64,000 nucleotides of DNA from CAVWQV01 sp963757115 (GCA_963757115.1 CAVWQV010000004.1:62001-126000), one strand, 5' to 3'. Shown: positions 25,941 through 35,773, numbered from the stretch's first letter. Notes: generated from the sequence alone by a model not told the origin. Numbers and translations: made by a program.

Positions 25941-27307
25941 TGTTGCGCATCCCTCCTGGCCCGCGTGCCCGGTTTCGGCGGCTCGGCCGCATGCCGCTCG
26001 TCTCGCCCCGGCTCTGGCTGCGTCGGATTGCGTTCTGGTTCGGCGCCGTGCTCGTGGCCGTGGTGGCGATCGCCTTCGCCCGTGCCGCGGACGCAGCAAG
26101 CGCGGCGTTTGATTGGGCCATTGAGGGGAGGCCGCTGCTCGCCTTCCTTCTCGTGCCGGCGGGTCTCGTCGTTTCGCTTCTGCTGACGCAGCGCGTGTTT
26201 CCGGGCGCGCAAGGCAGCGGCATTCCCCAGGTGATCGCGGCCCTGCACACGTTGGACGCCGCGTTGGTCGCGCGCGTGCTGAGTGTGCGGATCGCCATAG
26301 GCAAGGTGCTGCTTACGCTGCTGGGGCTGGCATCCGGCGCGTCGATCGGCCGGGAGGGGCCGACGGTGCAGGTCGGCGCCTCAATCATGTACATCCTCGG
26401 TCGCCGGCTCCGCCTGCCGCGCGCCGAGATGCAGCAGGCGTTGGTGATGGCAGGCGGGGCGGCCGGCATCGCGGCCGCATTCAACACCCCGCTCGCCGGG
26501 GTGATGTTCGCGATCGAGGAGCTGAGCCATTCCTTCCAGGCACGGACGGCGGGGATGGTGTTCACCGCCGTTGTCGTCGCCGGCATCACCACGATCGGGT
26601 TCGTCGGCAACTATACCTATTTCGGCCAAACCGCCGCGGTGCTCGATTGGGGGCTGCGCTGGAGTGCCGTGCTCTTGTGCGGCCTTCTCGGCGGCCTCGC
26701 TGGCGGGCTGTTCAGCACCGCGCTGCTGCTCATGGCGCGCGGCTTGCCGGGCCGCTGGGGCTTGTTCCTGGCCCGTCGCCCGGTGCTGTTCGCGGCGCTG
26801 TGCGGCGTGTTGGTTGCGTTGCTCGGGGTGTGGTCGGATGGTGCCACCTACGGCACCGGCTACGCCCAGGCGCGAAGCATCGTCGAAGGACATGCGCACC
26901 TGCCGTTGCTGTTCGCGCCCTTAAAGCTGCTGGCCAACGTGCTGTCCTATGTGAGCGGCATTCCGGGCGGCATTTTCGCCCCCTCGCTCGCGGTCGGCGC
27001 GGGGATCGGCCAGGCCCTATCGGGGCTGGTCCCGTCGGCGGACGCGGGTGCCGTGGTGCTGCTCGGCATGGTCGCCTACTTCTCCGGCGTGGTGCAGGCG
27101 CCCATCACCGCGACGCTGATCGTCATGGAGATGACGGACAATCAGGCCATGACGATCCCGCTGATGGCGACCGCGTTCCTCGCCTTCGGCGCCTCGCGCC
27201 TGGTGTGCCGCCGCCCCCTCTACGGCGCGCTGGCACGGCGCTTCCTCGCGGCGCAAATCAAGCCGCCGCCGGTGGCAATCGTGGAGAACGACGGGGCGAA
27301 CCGGTAA
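25937..27307 (+). CDS. ClC family chloride channel / H+-Cl- antiporter
   Basis: The 456-residue membrane protein has the ClC selectivity motifs in order: GSGIPQVI, GREGPTVQVGAS (Glu at the gate position), AAFNTPLAGVMFAIEEL and GGIFAPSLAVGAGIG. The last helix region includes PITATLIVMEMTDN. There is no CBS domain, so it is the short bacterial form. Start is ATG 25937, overlapping the previous stop, or ATG 25940. It exchanges chloride for protons across the inner membrane; relatives help with acid stress. Confidence 0.93.
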   Translation: MMLRIPPGPRARFRRLGRMPLVSPRLWLRRIAFWFGAVLVAVVAIAFARAADAASAAFDWAIEGRPLLAFLLVPAGLVVSLLLTQRVFPGAQGSGIPQVIAALHTLDAALVARVLSVRIAIGKVLLTLLGLASGASIGREGPTVQVGASIMYILGRRLRLPRAEMQQALVMAGGAAGIAAAFNTPLAGVMFAIEELSHSFQARTAGMVFTAVVVAGITTIGFVGNYTYFGQTAAVLDWGLRWSAVLLCGLLGGLAGGLFSTALLLMARGLPGRWGLFLARRPVLFAALCGVLVALLGVWSDGATYGTGYAQARSIVEGHAHLPLLFAPLKLLANVLSYVSGIPGGIFAPSLAVGAGIGQALSGLVPSADAGAVVLLGMVAYFSGVVQAPITATLIVMEMTDNQAMTIPLMATAFLAFGASRLVCRRPLYGALARRFLAAQIKPPPVAIVENDGANR

Positions 27308-27514
27308 TTCGGAGGGCGTGGCGGGCCATTCGGCACCGGCCGCGCAACAATGCGCCTGCGCGGCCGCGTACCACGCCGGGCGAAACAACTGCCAGAAGAC
27401 GTCCGTTAGCTGTTGCGCTCTAGCAATTTCGTGCCGCTTGCGGCATAGCAGACGTGCTCGCGAGCCACCGCGCGGCGGTGGGAGCGGCGCCGGGCTTGGT
27501 TGGAGACGGCAACA

Positions 27515-28858
27515 ATGGAACTGATCAGCGATACGATCGCCCCAGAGGTTCCGTTCGGCCCGCGCTTCAAGCGCGCCTACGAGGCCCGGTGCGAGGCCGA
27601 GCTTGCTAAAATGGAGACGTTCACCACCGGCCAACCCTGGGACGCTTTCGCCAAACTGCGCCGGGACGCACCCGTGTGCTGGCTAGAAGAACCGCCGCCG
27701 GATCCGGGTTTTTGGGCGGTGACCCGTTATGCGGACGTCACGGCGGTCAATCGTGACACGAAAACCTTCTCCTCACAGCGTGGGGGCATCAATATGTCCC
27801 GCGGCGCCGAGGAAGTGCGGCATCCCGTGTTGTTCCGCGCCTCGCTCAATAACATGATTGCCCTCGATCCGCCCTGGCATGTCCAGCTCCGCCGCGAGCA
27901 CATGCCGTTCTTCACCCCCGCCTATATCGAGTCGCTGAAAACGCGCGTGGTGACGGAGGTGGACCGGCTGCTTGACGGCATGGGGGCACTCGGCGCCTGC
28001 GATCTCGTCGAGCATGTCTCGGCGCCGCTGCCGCTGTTCACCATTTGCGAAGTGCTTGGCGTGCCGGCGGCCGACCGGCCGAAATTCCTCCGCTGGATGC
28101 ATTATCTCGAGCTAGCCCAGAACCTCGTTTCCGAGCGTGCGCAGCTTACCGCTCCGCCCAATCCTGAAATGTTGCAATTCATCGACGCTTTCAACGCCAA
28201 CGTCGAAGAGATGTTCGCCTATGGCCGCGATATCCTACACCAGCGCCGCGCCAACCCCGAGGCCGACATGCTTTCCGCGATCGCCCGCGCCCAGCTTGAT
28301 GGCGAGTTCCTGAACGATGAATATCTTGACGGATCCTGGCTGCTGATCGTGTTCGCCGGTAACGAGACGACGCGCAACACGATCAGCGGCACGATGAAAC
28401 TGCTGACCGAATTTCCCGCGGAGAAGCAGCGACTGATCGCGGACCTGTCGCTGCTGCCGAATGCGGTCGAGGAGCTCACCCGCATGATTAGCCCCGTGAT
28501 TTACATGCGGCGGACGGCAACCCGCGATGTCGAGCTCGCCGGACAGATGATCGCCGAAGGCGAAAAAGTGGTGATGTATTACGGCGCCGCCAATCACGAT
28601 GAGACGATATTCCCGGACCCGGACCGGCTCGACATCACGCGGGCCAATGCCGATCGTCACCTCGCCTTCGGCTACGGGCCGCATATCTGCCTTGGCAAAC
28701 GGGTCGCCCAAATCCAGCTCGAGGCGGTCTATGAACGGATCCTCGCACGCTTTCCTGATATGCGGTATGCCGGCGGCATAGATATCGCGCCTAACAACTT
28801 TGTGCTCGCGATCCGAAAAATGCCGGTCGAGTTTACCCCGGAGCGCCAGGCCGCATGA
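27515..28858 (+). CDS. Cytochrome P450
   Basis: The 447-residue soluble P450 has AGNETTRN in the I helix (near residue 279), EELTRM (the ExxR pair), MRRTATRDVELAGQ and the heme loop FGYGPHICLGKRVA with Cys392 as thiolate ligand. Overall style (WLEEPPPDPGFWAVTRYADV, TFSSQRGGINM) is close to the CYP125/CYP142-like bacterial group acting on sterols, terpenes or alkyl chains, but the substrate cannot be assigned. ATG at 27515 has GGAG upstream. No ferredoxin or reductase gene is near. Confidence 0.93.
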   Translation: MELISDTIAPEVPFGPRFKRAYEARCEAELAKMETFTTGQPWDAFAKLRRDAPVCWLEEPPPDPGFWAVTRYADVTAVNRDTKTFSSQRGGINMSRGAEEVRHPVLFRASLNNMIALDPPWHVQLRREHMPFFTPAYIESLKTRVVTEVDRLLDGMGALGACDLVEHVSAPLPLFTICEVLGVPAADRPKFLRWMHYLELAQNLVSERAQLTAPPNPEMLQFIDAFNANVEEMFAYGRDILHQRRANPEADMLSAIARAQLDGEFLNDEYLDGSWLLIVFAGNETTRNTISGTMKLLTEFPAEKQRLIADLSLLPNAVEELTRMISPVIYMRRTATRDVELAGQMIAEGEKVVMYYGAANHDETIFPDPDRLDITRANADRHLAFGYGPHICLGKRVAQIQLEAVYERILARFPDMRYAGGIDIAPNNFVLAIRKMPVEFTPERQAA

Positions 28859-28964
28859 GCGAGGCCGCAACGCCCCAGTTCCATCTCGTGGCGGCACCGG
28901 GGAATGCCAGCGCGGCCGCAAGCTAGCGCAAGCGGCAGCTGCAACAAACATCGTGACGCTGGCC

Positions 28965-29516
28965 TTAGGCGCTGGCTTCGTGCGTGAGGTGTTCCTGTAG
29001 CCGCGGCATCAACTCCACCAAATTGCAGGGGCGGTGGCGGATGTCGAGTTGCCAGAGCAGGATGTCGTCCCAGCCGTCCTTCACTGCACCCGTGCTGCCG
29101 GGAAGTGCGAACAGGTAGGTGCCGCCGGCCACGCCGCCGATCGCGCGCGACTGCATCGTGGAGGTCGCGATCTTCTGGAAACTCAGCATCCGGAACAGTT
29201 CGCCGAAGCCTTCGATGCGCTTCTCCATCACCCGCTCGAACGCCTCGGGGGTCACGTCGCGGCCGGTGATGCCGGTGCCGCCCGTGCTGATGACGACGTC
29301 GATTTCGGGATCGGCGATCCAGCGGCGCAGCACGCGCTCGATCGCCACCGCGTCGTCCTTCTCGATTGCCCGCGCGGCGACGCGATGGCCGGCCGCGGTG
29401 ATGCGCGCGGCGAGCGTATCGCCCGACGTGTCATTCGCCTCCGTGCGCGTGTCCGAGACGGTGAGTACCGCGATGTTGACCGGGACGAAAGCGCGGGTCT
29501 CGTCGATGCGGGCCAT
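28965..29516 (-). CDS. moaB: Molybdenum cofactor biosynthesis protein B (probable separate start inside the joined frame)
   Basis: From ATG 29516 this gives 183 residues, the normal MoaB length, beginning MARIDETRAFVPVNIAVLTV. MoaB/MogA-fold motifs are SDTR, TGGTGITGRDVT and PGSTGAVKDGW. The ribosome site GGGAGG is five bases upstream. It shares strand and frame with the transglycosylase; this entry marks the product likely to be made as a free cytoplasmic protein, since a version fused to a signal peptide-bearing protein would be sent to the wrong compartment. Confidence 0.8.
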   Translation of the reverse strand: MARIDETRAFVPVNIAVLTVSDTRTEANDTSGDTLAARITAAGHRVAARAIEKDDAVAIERVLRRWIADPEIDVVISTGGTGITGRDVTPEAFERVMEKRIEGFGELFRMLSFQKIATSTMQSRAIGGVAGGTYLFALPGSTGAVKDGWDDILLWQLDIRHRPCNLVELMPRLQEHLTHEASA

Positions 29517-31367
29517 GCCTGCCTCCCGCCGCGCTAGTCCTTCCGCCACGCGGCTTGCGTTAACTGTCTCAGCTTTGCCGGCCGGCGTGAAGCGGGGGAA
29601 CGCGCCGGCGGCCATCGCGTCCATGCTCGGCGCGGGCAGGCGGAGCCGGGCGGCGTAGATCCAGGAGTAGGTCAGCGCGTGCTGCACGAAGGCGCGGGTT
29701 TCGCGGAGCGGGATCGCCTCGATGTAGAGCAACGGGTCGTCCCGGTCGCGCATCGCCCACTGCCCGACACTTCCGGGGCCGGCGTTGTAGCTGGCCAGCA
29801 ATCGAAGGAGATTGCCGCCCACCACGTCGAGCGTCGCCAGATGGCTGACATAGCGCTGGCCGAGATCGAGATTGACCGCCGGATCGCGCAGCCGCTCCCT
29901 GGTGACCCAATCGCCGGAAATGTAGTCGGCCGTTTCAGGCATGAGTTGCATCAGCCCGCGCGCGCCGGCTGCCGAGACGGCCTCGGGATTGAAGTTCGAT
30001 TCCAGGCGCGTGAGGGCGTAGATCAGGGCGGGGTCGACGTTGAAGCCGCCGCGCGGACGGAGGCGTGGCACGGGGAAGCGGTCGTAGTCGCGCGGCCTGC
30101 CGTCGGCGCCTTGCGCGAGCGCGGCAATGGCGGCGGCAAGATCGGTGAACCCCGCCTCGCGCGCCACCAGCATCAGCGCGTTGCGGAGCGGCCCATCGTC
30201 CTTGGCGACGGGCCAGAGCGCCCGCAGTTCTTGTTCGGCGCAGTCCGGTTGGCCGACCTGGAGGAGTGCGAAGGCGCGGGCCCCGGCCGGCGTGCTGCCG
30301 ACCGCTTCCACGTCGGCGTTGCTCAGAGTATCGCGCGTCCAGGCGAAGCCGCCGCCTAGTCCGAGCATGCGCCGGGCGAGAAGGCCGTGCAGGGTGCGCG
30401 GCTCGGCGGCCGCCCGTCGCATCCACGGCACGAAGCCGTCGGGGTCGCCGGTGTGCAGGTGGGCGCGCGCCGCCCAGAACGCGGCCGCTGCGCGAATGGC
30501 GGCAGACGCGAGCGGGGCGCCCGCCGCTTCTTCGAACCGCGGGAGCGCCCGGTCCGCCCGATCGAGCCGCCAGGCCGCAAGCCCGGCGACATAGCCGGCG
30601 AGCCCTATCCGTTCGTTCGGTGGCGTGCCAAGGGCCGCCCCGCTCGCGACCTCAAATGCATCCGCATCCTGGTTGTGCGTGAACAGGATTTGCGCGACCT
30701 CGGCCCGCAGCAGGCCGGCATAGGCTGGGCGGATGCGGCTCGTGTCGATCAACTGCAGTGCAGAGCGGAGTTGTCCTCCGCGCGCGCGGTCCGCCACGGT
30801 CCGATCGAGCAGCCCGTTCCGCTTCACAGGACGCGGCCCGCCATCCAGGTCTTCCGGCAATGCGGCCGCGCGCGGTGCGGCGTCCAAACTCTCGATGGAC
30901 GGCGCGGGGGGCGCTTCCGCGCCCTTCGGCAGCCGTCGGAGCAGCAGGGCGTGGATGGCCGGCGCGTCCGGCTGGCCGGCGAAATGCGACAGCCAGTCGG
31001 TTAGTTCCGCGGCACTCGCTCGGTGGCGCGGTCCCAGATAACGGTCGGCAAGGAGGTATCCGAGCAGCAGTGGGTTCTCGAGCGCGCCGGCTTCGTCCGC
31101 GGCTTCGCTCATGCGCCCGCGCGCCTGCAACGCCCACGCGCGACGCACCCTTGCGGCATCGCTCGGCGTGAGCGGCTGCGGCAGGGCCGTACCCGCGCCG
31201 CTCCGCCAGGGGACGCGCGGAAGTGCCATCGCCGCCTCACCAGGGGCGCCGGATGACTGGGCCTGTACCGCGTTGGCTGGGACGAATGCCCCGGCTAGGA
31301 CGAATGCCCCGGCGATGATCGCCGCGGCGGCGGGCAGGCGGGAGAGCGTTTTGCCGTTCCCTCGCAT
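28965..31367 (-). CDS. Lytic transglycosylase joined in frame to molybdenum cofactor protein MoaB
   Basis: One 800-residue frame holds two proteins. Residues 1 to about 600: a signal peptide (IIAGAFVLAGAFVPANAVQA), a helical superhelix as in Slt70, and an SLT domain (GGFNVDPALIYALTRLESNF with catalytic Glu, SAAGARGLMQLMPETA, LLRLLASYNAGPGSV), so it cuts cell-wall glycan strands. Residues 618-800: a complete MoaB (VNIAVLTVSDTRTEANDTSG, VVISTGGTGITGRDVTPEAF, YLFALPGSTGAVKDGWDD), which adenylates molybdopterin in the cytoplasm. The MoaB part has its own ATG (29516) and a strong ribosome site, and a stop lies one frame away just before it, so these are probably two genes whose separating stop is lost or hidden by an indel. 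Confidence 0.8.
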   Translation of the reverse strand: MRGNGKTLSRLPAAAAIIAGAFVLAGAFVPANAVQAQSSGAPGEAAMALPRVPWRSGAGTALPQPLTPSDAARVRRAWALQARGRMSEAADEAGALENPLLLGYLLADRYLGPRHRASAAELTDWLSHFAGQPDAPAIHALLLRRLPKGAEAPPAPSIESLDAAPRAAALPEDLDGGPRPVKRNGLLDRTVADRARGGQLRSALQLIDTSRIRPAYAGLLRAEVAQILFTHNQDADAFEVASGAALGTPPNERIGLAGYVAGLAAWRLDRADRALPRFEEAAGAPLASAAIRAAAAFWAARAHLHTGDPDGFVPWMRRAAAEPRTLHGLLARRMLGLGGGFAWTRDTLSNADVEAVGSTPAGARAFALLQVGQPDCAEQELRALWPVAKDDGPLRNALMLVAREAGFTDLAAAIAALAQGADGRPRDYDRFPVPRLRPRGGFNVDPALIYALTRLESNFNPEAVSAAGARGLMQLMPETADYISGDWVTRERLRDPAVNLDLGQRYVSHLATLDVVGGNLLRLLASYNAGPGSVGQWAMRDRDDPLLYIEAIPLRETRAFVQHALTYSWIYAARLRLPAPSMDAMAAGAFPRFTPAGKAETVNASRVAEGLARREAGMARIDETRAFVPVNIAVLTVSDTRTEANDTSGDTLAARITAAGHRVAARAIEKDDAVAIERVLRRWIADPEIDVVISTGGTGITGRDVTPEAFERVMEKRIEGFGELFRMLSFQKIATSTMQSRAIGGVAGGTYLFALPGSTGAVKDGWDDILLWQLDIRHRPCNLVELMPRLQEHLTHEASA
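29522..29527 (-). promoter_or_regulatory. Ribosome binding site for internal moaB start
   Basis: The minus strand reads GGGAGG followed by five bases and ATG (29516). This near-consensus site inside an open frame supports independent translation of MoaB. Confidence 0.6.
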
Positions 31368-31479
31368 GTAGGATTGCGGCTACATGCGCAAAACCGTAGA
31401 CGCAACCCTCGCTGGCGAGACGAATCCAGCAGTAGGAGACTTTCGGCCGATTCCCGGCAGCTAAATGCGCCGACACGTT

Positions 31480-32247
31480 TCACGATAACGTTAGATCCTC
31501 GTTTAGGGCGCGTCGCAACAGCCGAAGGTCAGCCCAGGCTCGTCGGCGTTCGGCCGGTTTGGCAAGCAAAGTTGCCGGACTAGCGGTTGGCAGCGCGGCG
31601 ATGGGGGCGGGCAGTCCCGGAACCGTCACAGCCAGCCACTCGCCCCTCGGTGCTCGGCGGCTCCCGCTCGGCTGCAGCGCCCGGGTCGCGACGGGGCCGA
31701 GCAGCAACAGGCGGCGCGGCTGCGTCAGGGCGAGAAAACGATGCAGGAAGGGCAAGCAACACTGGACTTCCGCCTCGCTCGCCGGCCGGCCGCCGGGCGG
31801 TCGCCAGGGCACGACCAGGCCTGCCAGCACCTGCGCACGCTCCACGCCGATGCTGCCGAGCATTCGGTCGAGATAGGCGCCGGCCGGGCCGGCAAACGGC
31901 CGGCCGGCCCGGTCCTCATGCTCGCCCGGCGTGTCACCGACCAGCATCAGTCCGCTTCCGGCGTTTCCTTCGGGGAACACGAGGTTGGACGCGGTGTCAC
32001 GGAGCGGGCAGCCGTCGAACGCGGCGAGTTCTGCGCGGAGCGCTTCCAGCGTGTCCGCCCGGGCCGCACACGCAACGGCGCGCGCTACTGCCGGCACCCG
32101 CGGAGGCGGGGCGGACGGGGTGGCCGCCTCAGGCGGGCGGACGGGACGGGATGCGGGCGGCGGGCGCAGTCGGTTGATCGGCGCGTCGGCGAGCGCCTCG
32201 TCGGCGCCCCACTCGATTTGCAGCCGCAAGGCGGCGAGCGCGTCCAT
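31480..32247 (-). CDS. Uracil-DNA glycosylase, family 4-like with altered key residues
   Basis: The 255-residue protein has a Pro/Ala-rich N-terminal 60 residues, then the family 4 core: GCPLRDTASNLVFPEGN, LMLVGDTPGEHEDRAGRPFA (usual GEAPG replaced by GDTPG), GPAGAYLDRMLGSIG, LVVPWRPPGGRPASEAEVQC and RRLLLLGPVATRAL. The Fe-S cluster normally uses four Cys; the first of the CxxC pair is Phe and the one in KCRPPG is Trp (PWRPPG), so two ligands are missing. The catalytic region usually written HPAxLL reads SPATLL. It may be a divergent or inactive member. It is divergent from ETF-QO across 105 bases. Confidence 0.8.
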   Translation of the reverse strand: MDALAALRLQIEWGADEALADAPINRLRPPPASRPVRPPEAATPSAPPPRVPAVARAVACAARADTLEALRAELAAFDGCPLRDTASNLVFPEGNAGSGLMLVGDTPGEHEDRAGRPFAGPAGAYLDRMLGSIGVERAQVLAGLVVPWRPPGGRPASEAEVQCCLPFLHRFLALTQPRRLLLLGPVATRALQPSGSRRAPRGEWLAVTVPGLPAPIAALPTASPATLLAKPAERRRAWADLRLLRRALNEDLTLS

Positions 32248-32352
32248 GGAAGGAGGTGATGAACGCCCGCTGCACTTTGCGCAACCTCGGCATCCTGCCT
32301 AATTTGCCGCGGCCAACCATATCGTGGCGGGAAGGCATCGGGAGGAAACGGG

Positions 32353-33990
32353 GTGGCCGAATCTGTGGCGCCGCGCGAGGCGATGGAGTTCGACGTGGTG
32401 ATCGTGGGCGCCGGCCCGGCGGGGCTGGCTGCGGCGATCCGCTTAAAGCAGGTTTCGCCGGACACCTCCGTCTGCCTTGTCGAGAAGGGGGGCGAGGTCG
32501 GCGCGCACATCTTGTCGGGTGCGGTGATGGAGCCGCGCGCACTGAACGAGTTGCTCCCCGACTGGAAGCCGGAGGACATCCCACTCGCCACTCCCGCGAC
32601 GGAGGATCGCTTCCTGTTCCTCACGGCCACGCGGTCCTTCAAGCTGCCGACACCAGCGCAGATGCATAACAAAGGCAACTACATCGTTTCGCTTGGAAAC
32701 GTGTGCCGCTGGCTGGCGACACAGGCGGAGGCGGCGGGGGTCGAGATCTATCCCGGCTTCGCCGCCGCCGAGCTGCTGGAGGAGGATGGTCGCATCGTCG
32801 GCGTCGCGACCGGCGACATGGGCATCGGCAAGGACGGCGAGCCCACCGGCAACTTCACCCGCGGGATCGAGCTGCGTGCGACCTACACGATCTTCGCCGA
32901 GGGCTGCCGCGGGTCCTTGTCGAAGCAGCTCATGGAGCGCTTCAAGCTGCGCGACGGCCACGACATGCAGACTTACGCGCTCGGCATCAAGGAGCTGTGG
33001 GAAGTTCCGGCCGAACAGCATAAGCCCGGGCTGATCGAGCACACGGTGGGTTGGCCGCTCGACCGGGCTACCTATGGCGGTTCCTGGCTGTACCATTTTG
33101 GCCCGAACCTCGTTTCGTTCGGCTTCGTGGTCGGGCTCGACTACTGGAACCCGTGGCTGTCGCCGTTCGATGAGATGCAGCGTCTCAAGACACATCCCGT
33201 AATGCGCAAGCATTTCGAGGGCGGCCGTCGCGTCAGCTACGGTGCGCGCGCCCTCAGCGAGGGCGGCCTGCAATGCATCCCAAAGCTGACCTTTCCGGGC
33301 GGCGCGCTGGTGGGCGACGGGGCCGGGTTCCTCAATGTCCCCAAGATCAAGGGCACCCACACGGCCATGCGCTCCGGCATGGCGGCCGCCGAGGGGGTCG
33401 CCGAAGCGTTGGCCGATGGCCGCCCGGCCGAACCCACGGCCTACTACGACAAGCTGCGCGCCAGCTGGGTGTGGGAGGAGCTGTCGAGCGTGCGCAACAT
33501 CCGGCCGTCTTTCGCCCGGTACGGGTTGCTTGGCGGCATCGCCTACTCGGCGATCGACACCTACGTGCTGCGCGGCAAGGCTCCATGGACGTTCCACTAC
33601 CCGCACAAGGACAACGAAACGCTGGTGGAGGCCGACAAGGCGCCGAAGATCGCCTACCCGAAACCGGACGGCAAACTGACGTTCGACAAGCTTTCCTCGG
33701 TGTTTATCAGCAACACGAACCACGAGGAAAACCAACCCGCGCATCTGCGCCTGCGCGACCCATCCAAGGCGATTACGGTCAATTGGGAGCACTATCGGAG
33801 CCCCGAGACGCGTTACTGCCCGGCCGGCGTCTACGAGATCGTCGGCGCCGAGGAAGGCCATCCGCAGCTGCAGATCAACGCCCAGAATTGCGTGCACTGC
33901 AAAACCTGCGACATCAAGGACCCGACCCAGAATATCGATTGGGTGACGCCGGAAGGCGGCGGCGGGCCGGCCTATCCGGGGGGCATGTAG
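32353..33990 (+). CDS. etfQO: Electron transfer flavoprotein-ubiquinone oxidoreductase
   Basis: The 545-residue inner-membrane flavoprotein moves electrons from ETF to ubiquinone. It starts at GTG 32353 with the FAD motif DVVIVGAGPAGLAAAIRLKQ, then KGGEVGAHILSGAVMEPRAL, PKIKGTHTAMRSGMAAAEGV and the C-terminal ferredoxin-like 4Fe-4S site (YCPAGVYE, NCVHCKTCDIKDPTQNIDWV) ending in GGPAYPGGM. The frame is intact and the length is normal. It is used in fatty acid, amino acid and aromatic acyl-CoA oxidation, in line with the paa genes. Confidence 0.95.
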   Translation: MAESVAPREAMEFDVVIVGAGPAGLAAAIRLKQVSPDTSVCLVEKGGEVGAHILSGAVMEPRALNELLPDWKPEDIPLATPATEDRFLFLTATRSFKLPTPAQMHNKGNYIVSLGNVCRWLATQAEAAGVEIYPGFAAAELLEEDGRIVGVATGDMGIGKDGEPTGNFTRGIELRATYTIFAEGCRGSLSKQLMERFKLRDGHDMQTYALGIKELWEVPAEQHKPGLIEHTVGWPLDRATYGGSWLYHFGPNLVSFGFVVGLDYWNPWLSPFDEMQRLKTHPVMRKHFEGGRRVSYGARALSEGGLQCIPKLTFPGGALVGDGAGFLNVPKIKGTHTAMRSGMAAAEGVAEALADGRPAEPTAYYDKLRASWVWEELSSVRNIRPSFARYGLLGGIAYSAIDTYVLRGKAPWTFHYPHKDNETLVEADKAPKIAYPKPDGKLTFDKLSSVFISNTNHEENQPAHLRLRDPSKAITVNWEHYRSPETRYCPAGVYEIVGAEEGHPQLQINAQNCVHCKTCDIKDPTQNIDWVTPEGGGGPAYPGGM

Positions 33991-34080
33991 GATCCTGGGG
34001 CGGCTTTCGAGCGCTCAATTCGGCCGCGGGATGATCTGCCGCACATGACATGGGCCGACCAGGGCTGATACGCTGTGTAC

Positions 34081-35773
34081 ATGCAGTACGCCCGCATCCT
34101 CCTTCTCGCCGCTTCCCTCGTTGCCGGCCTGGGCGCATCCGCCCCTGCGGCAGTCAGCAAGCGGCCCCCGCGGTTCACTCCCACCGGGCTCTACGGCGAC
34201 TATCTCGATGCCCGCGCTCGCGGTGAGCGATGCCGACCCCGACATGGCGGCCGAGGCATTCCTGCGCGCGCTGTCGATCGACCCGACCAGCACCGAACTG
34301 CAAAGCCAGGCGTTCCTCGCCTGCTTGTCCGACGGCAGGCCCGAGGCGCTGCCGCTGGCGCGCCAGTTGCCGGCGAACCCGTCAGCGCAGCTCCTGCTCG
34401 CCAACCGGGACGTCAAGTCGGGCAATTGGGAGGCGGCGGAGCAGCGATTCCGGGCACTGCCGCGCCAAGGGGCGACGCAAGTGCTGGAGCCTATGCTGAT
34501 CGCCTGGGCGCAGCAGGGTGCTGGCCACACCGACGCGGCGCTCGCCACCTTGCGGCCGTTCGTCGAAGGCCAGCGATTCCGTGGCGTCTACGCCCTTCAT
34601 GCGGCGTTGATCGCCGATGTCGCCGGTCGCGTGGGCGAAGCGAGCCGGCTCTATAAGGTGGCACAGGCCGAGTATGGCGGCACAAATGTCCGGCTCGCGC
34701 AGATCTTGGCAAGCTGGCAGGCGCGACAGGGGCATAGCGCGGAAGCGCTGCAAACCCTGAAAGCCTTGGCCGAAGGTGCCCACGAGATCTCCATCGCCCT
34801 GCCAAGCTTGGCCAGTTCGATCGCGGCGCGCCCGGTGGGGCGCCCGTCCGAAGGTTTGGCGGAGGCCTATCTCGCGCTCGCGGCCGCTCTCAACGCGCAG
34901 GACGCGAGCGACCTCTCCATCCCGCTGCTGCGCCTCGCTCTCGATCTGCAGCCCGAGTTCACCGCGGCGCGGATGCTGCTCAGCGACACCTACGAGGCCG
35001 GCAAGCACCCGGCCGCCGCGTTGCACGCGCTGGCCGCCGTGCCGCCCGCCGATCCGCTGATCGCCGTCGTGCAGCTTCGCCGCGCCGCCCTCACCGAGCA
35101 GCTCGGCCGCAGCGACGAGGCGATAGCCGCCCTCGAACGGATCGCCCGCGAGCACCCGGATAGCGAGCTGCCTTTGGCGCAACTCGGCGATATCCTTCGC
35201 GCGAAGAACCGCTTCACCGACGCGGTGGCGGTCTACGACCAAGCCATCGCCCGGTTCGGGCCGCCGACGCGCGCGGCGTGGCCGTTGTTCTACGCCCGCG
35301 GCATCGCGGAGGAGCGGTCGAATAACTGGAGCAAGGCGGAGGCGGACTTCAAGCGGGCCTTGGCGCTCTCGCCGGACCAGCCCTATGTGTTGAACTACCT
35401 CGCCTATTCCTGGGCCGATCGTGGCGACAACCTGCCTCAAGCGCGGCAGATGCTCGAGAAGGCCGTGGCGATGCGGCCGAACGACGGGTCGATCGTGGAC
35501 AGCCTCGGCTGGGTGCTGCTGCGGCAGGGCGAAACGGAACAGGCGATCCACTCGCTCGAACAGGCGGCCGAGATGTCGCCCGAGGACTCGACGATCAACG
35601 GGCACCTCGGCGACGCGTATTTCGCGGCCGGCCGTAAACTGGAGGCCGCCTACCAGTGGCGCCGCGCGCTTACCTTGAACCCGGATCCCGACGACGCCGC
35701 CAAGCTCGAGGCCAAGCTGGGCGAAGATGACGCGGCGGCAAGCGCCCAAAGGGGAGAGCGCAGCATCCAATAG
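34081..35773 (+). CDS. Tetratricopeptide repeat protein with signal peptide (one frame break)
   Basis: The start (ATG 34081; another in frame at 34075) gives a signal peptide (MQYARILLLAASLVAGLGAS) and the sequence PTGLYGDYLDAR. A one-base shift near 34215 leads to the long frame, which continues VSDADPDMAAEAFLRALSID and holds about ten TPR-like helix pairs. The C-terminal ones are clear: ADFKRALALSPDQPYVLNYL, YSWADRGDNLPQARQMLEKA, NDGSIVDSLGWVLLRQGETE and YFAAGRKLEAAYQWRRALTL. Joined length is about 563 residues. It is probably a periplasmic scaffold. It overlaps the ispE start by 47 bases and is commonly linked to ispE and ETF-QO in this group. Confidence 0.83.

Noticed and set aside
25763..26610. 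Minus-strand frames over the ClC and DUF2064 genes
   Set aside because: Both plus-strand genes are intact and recognisable; the antisense products are low-complexity.
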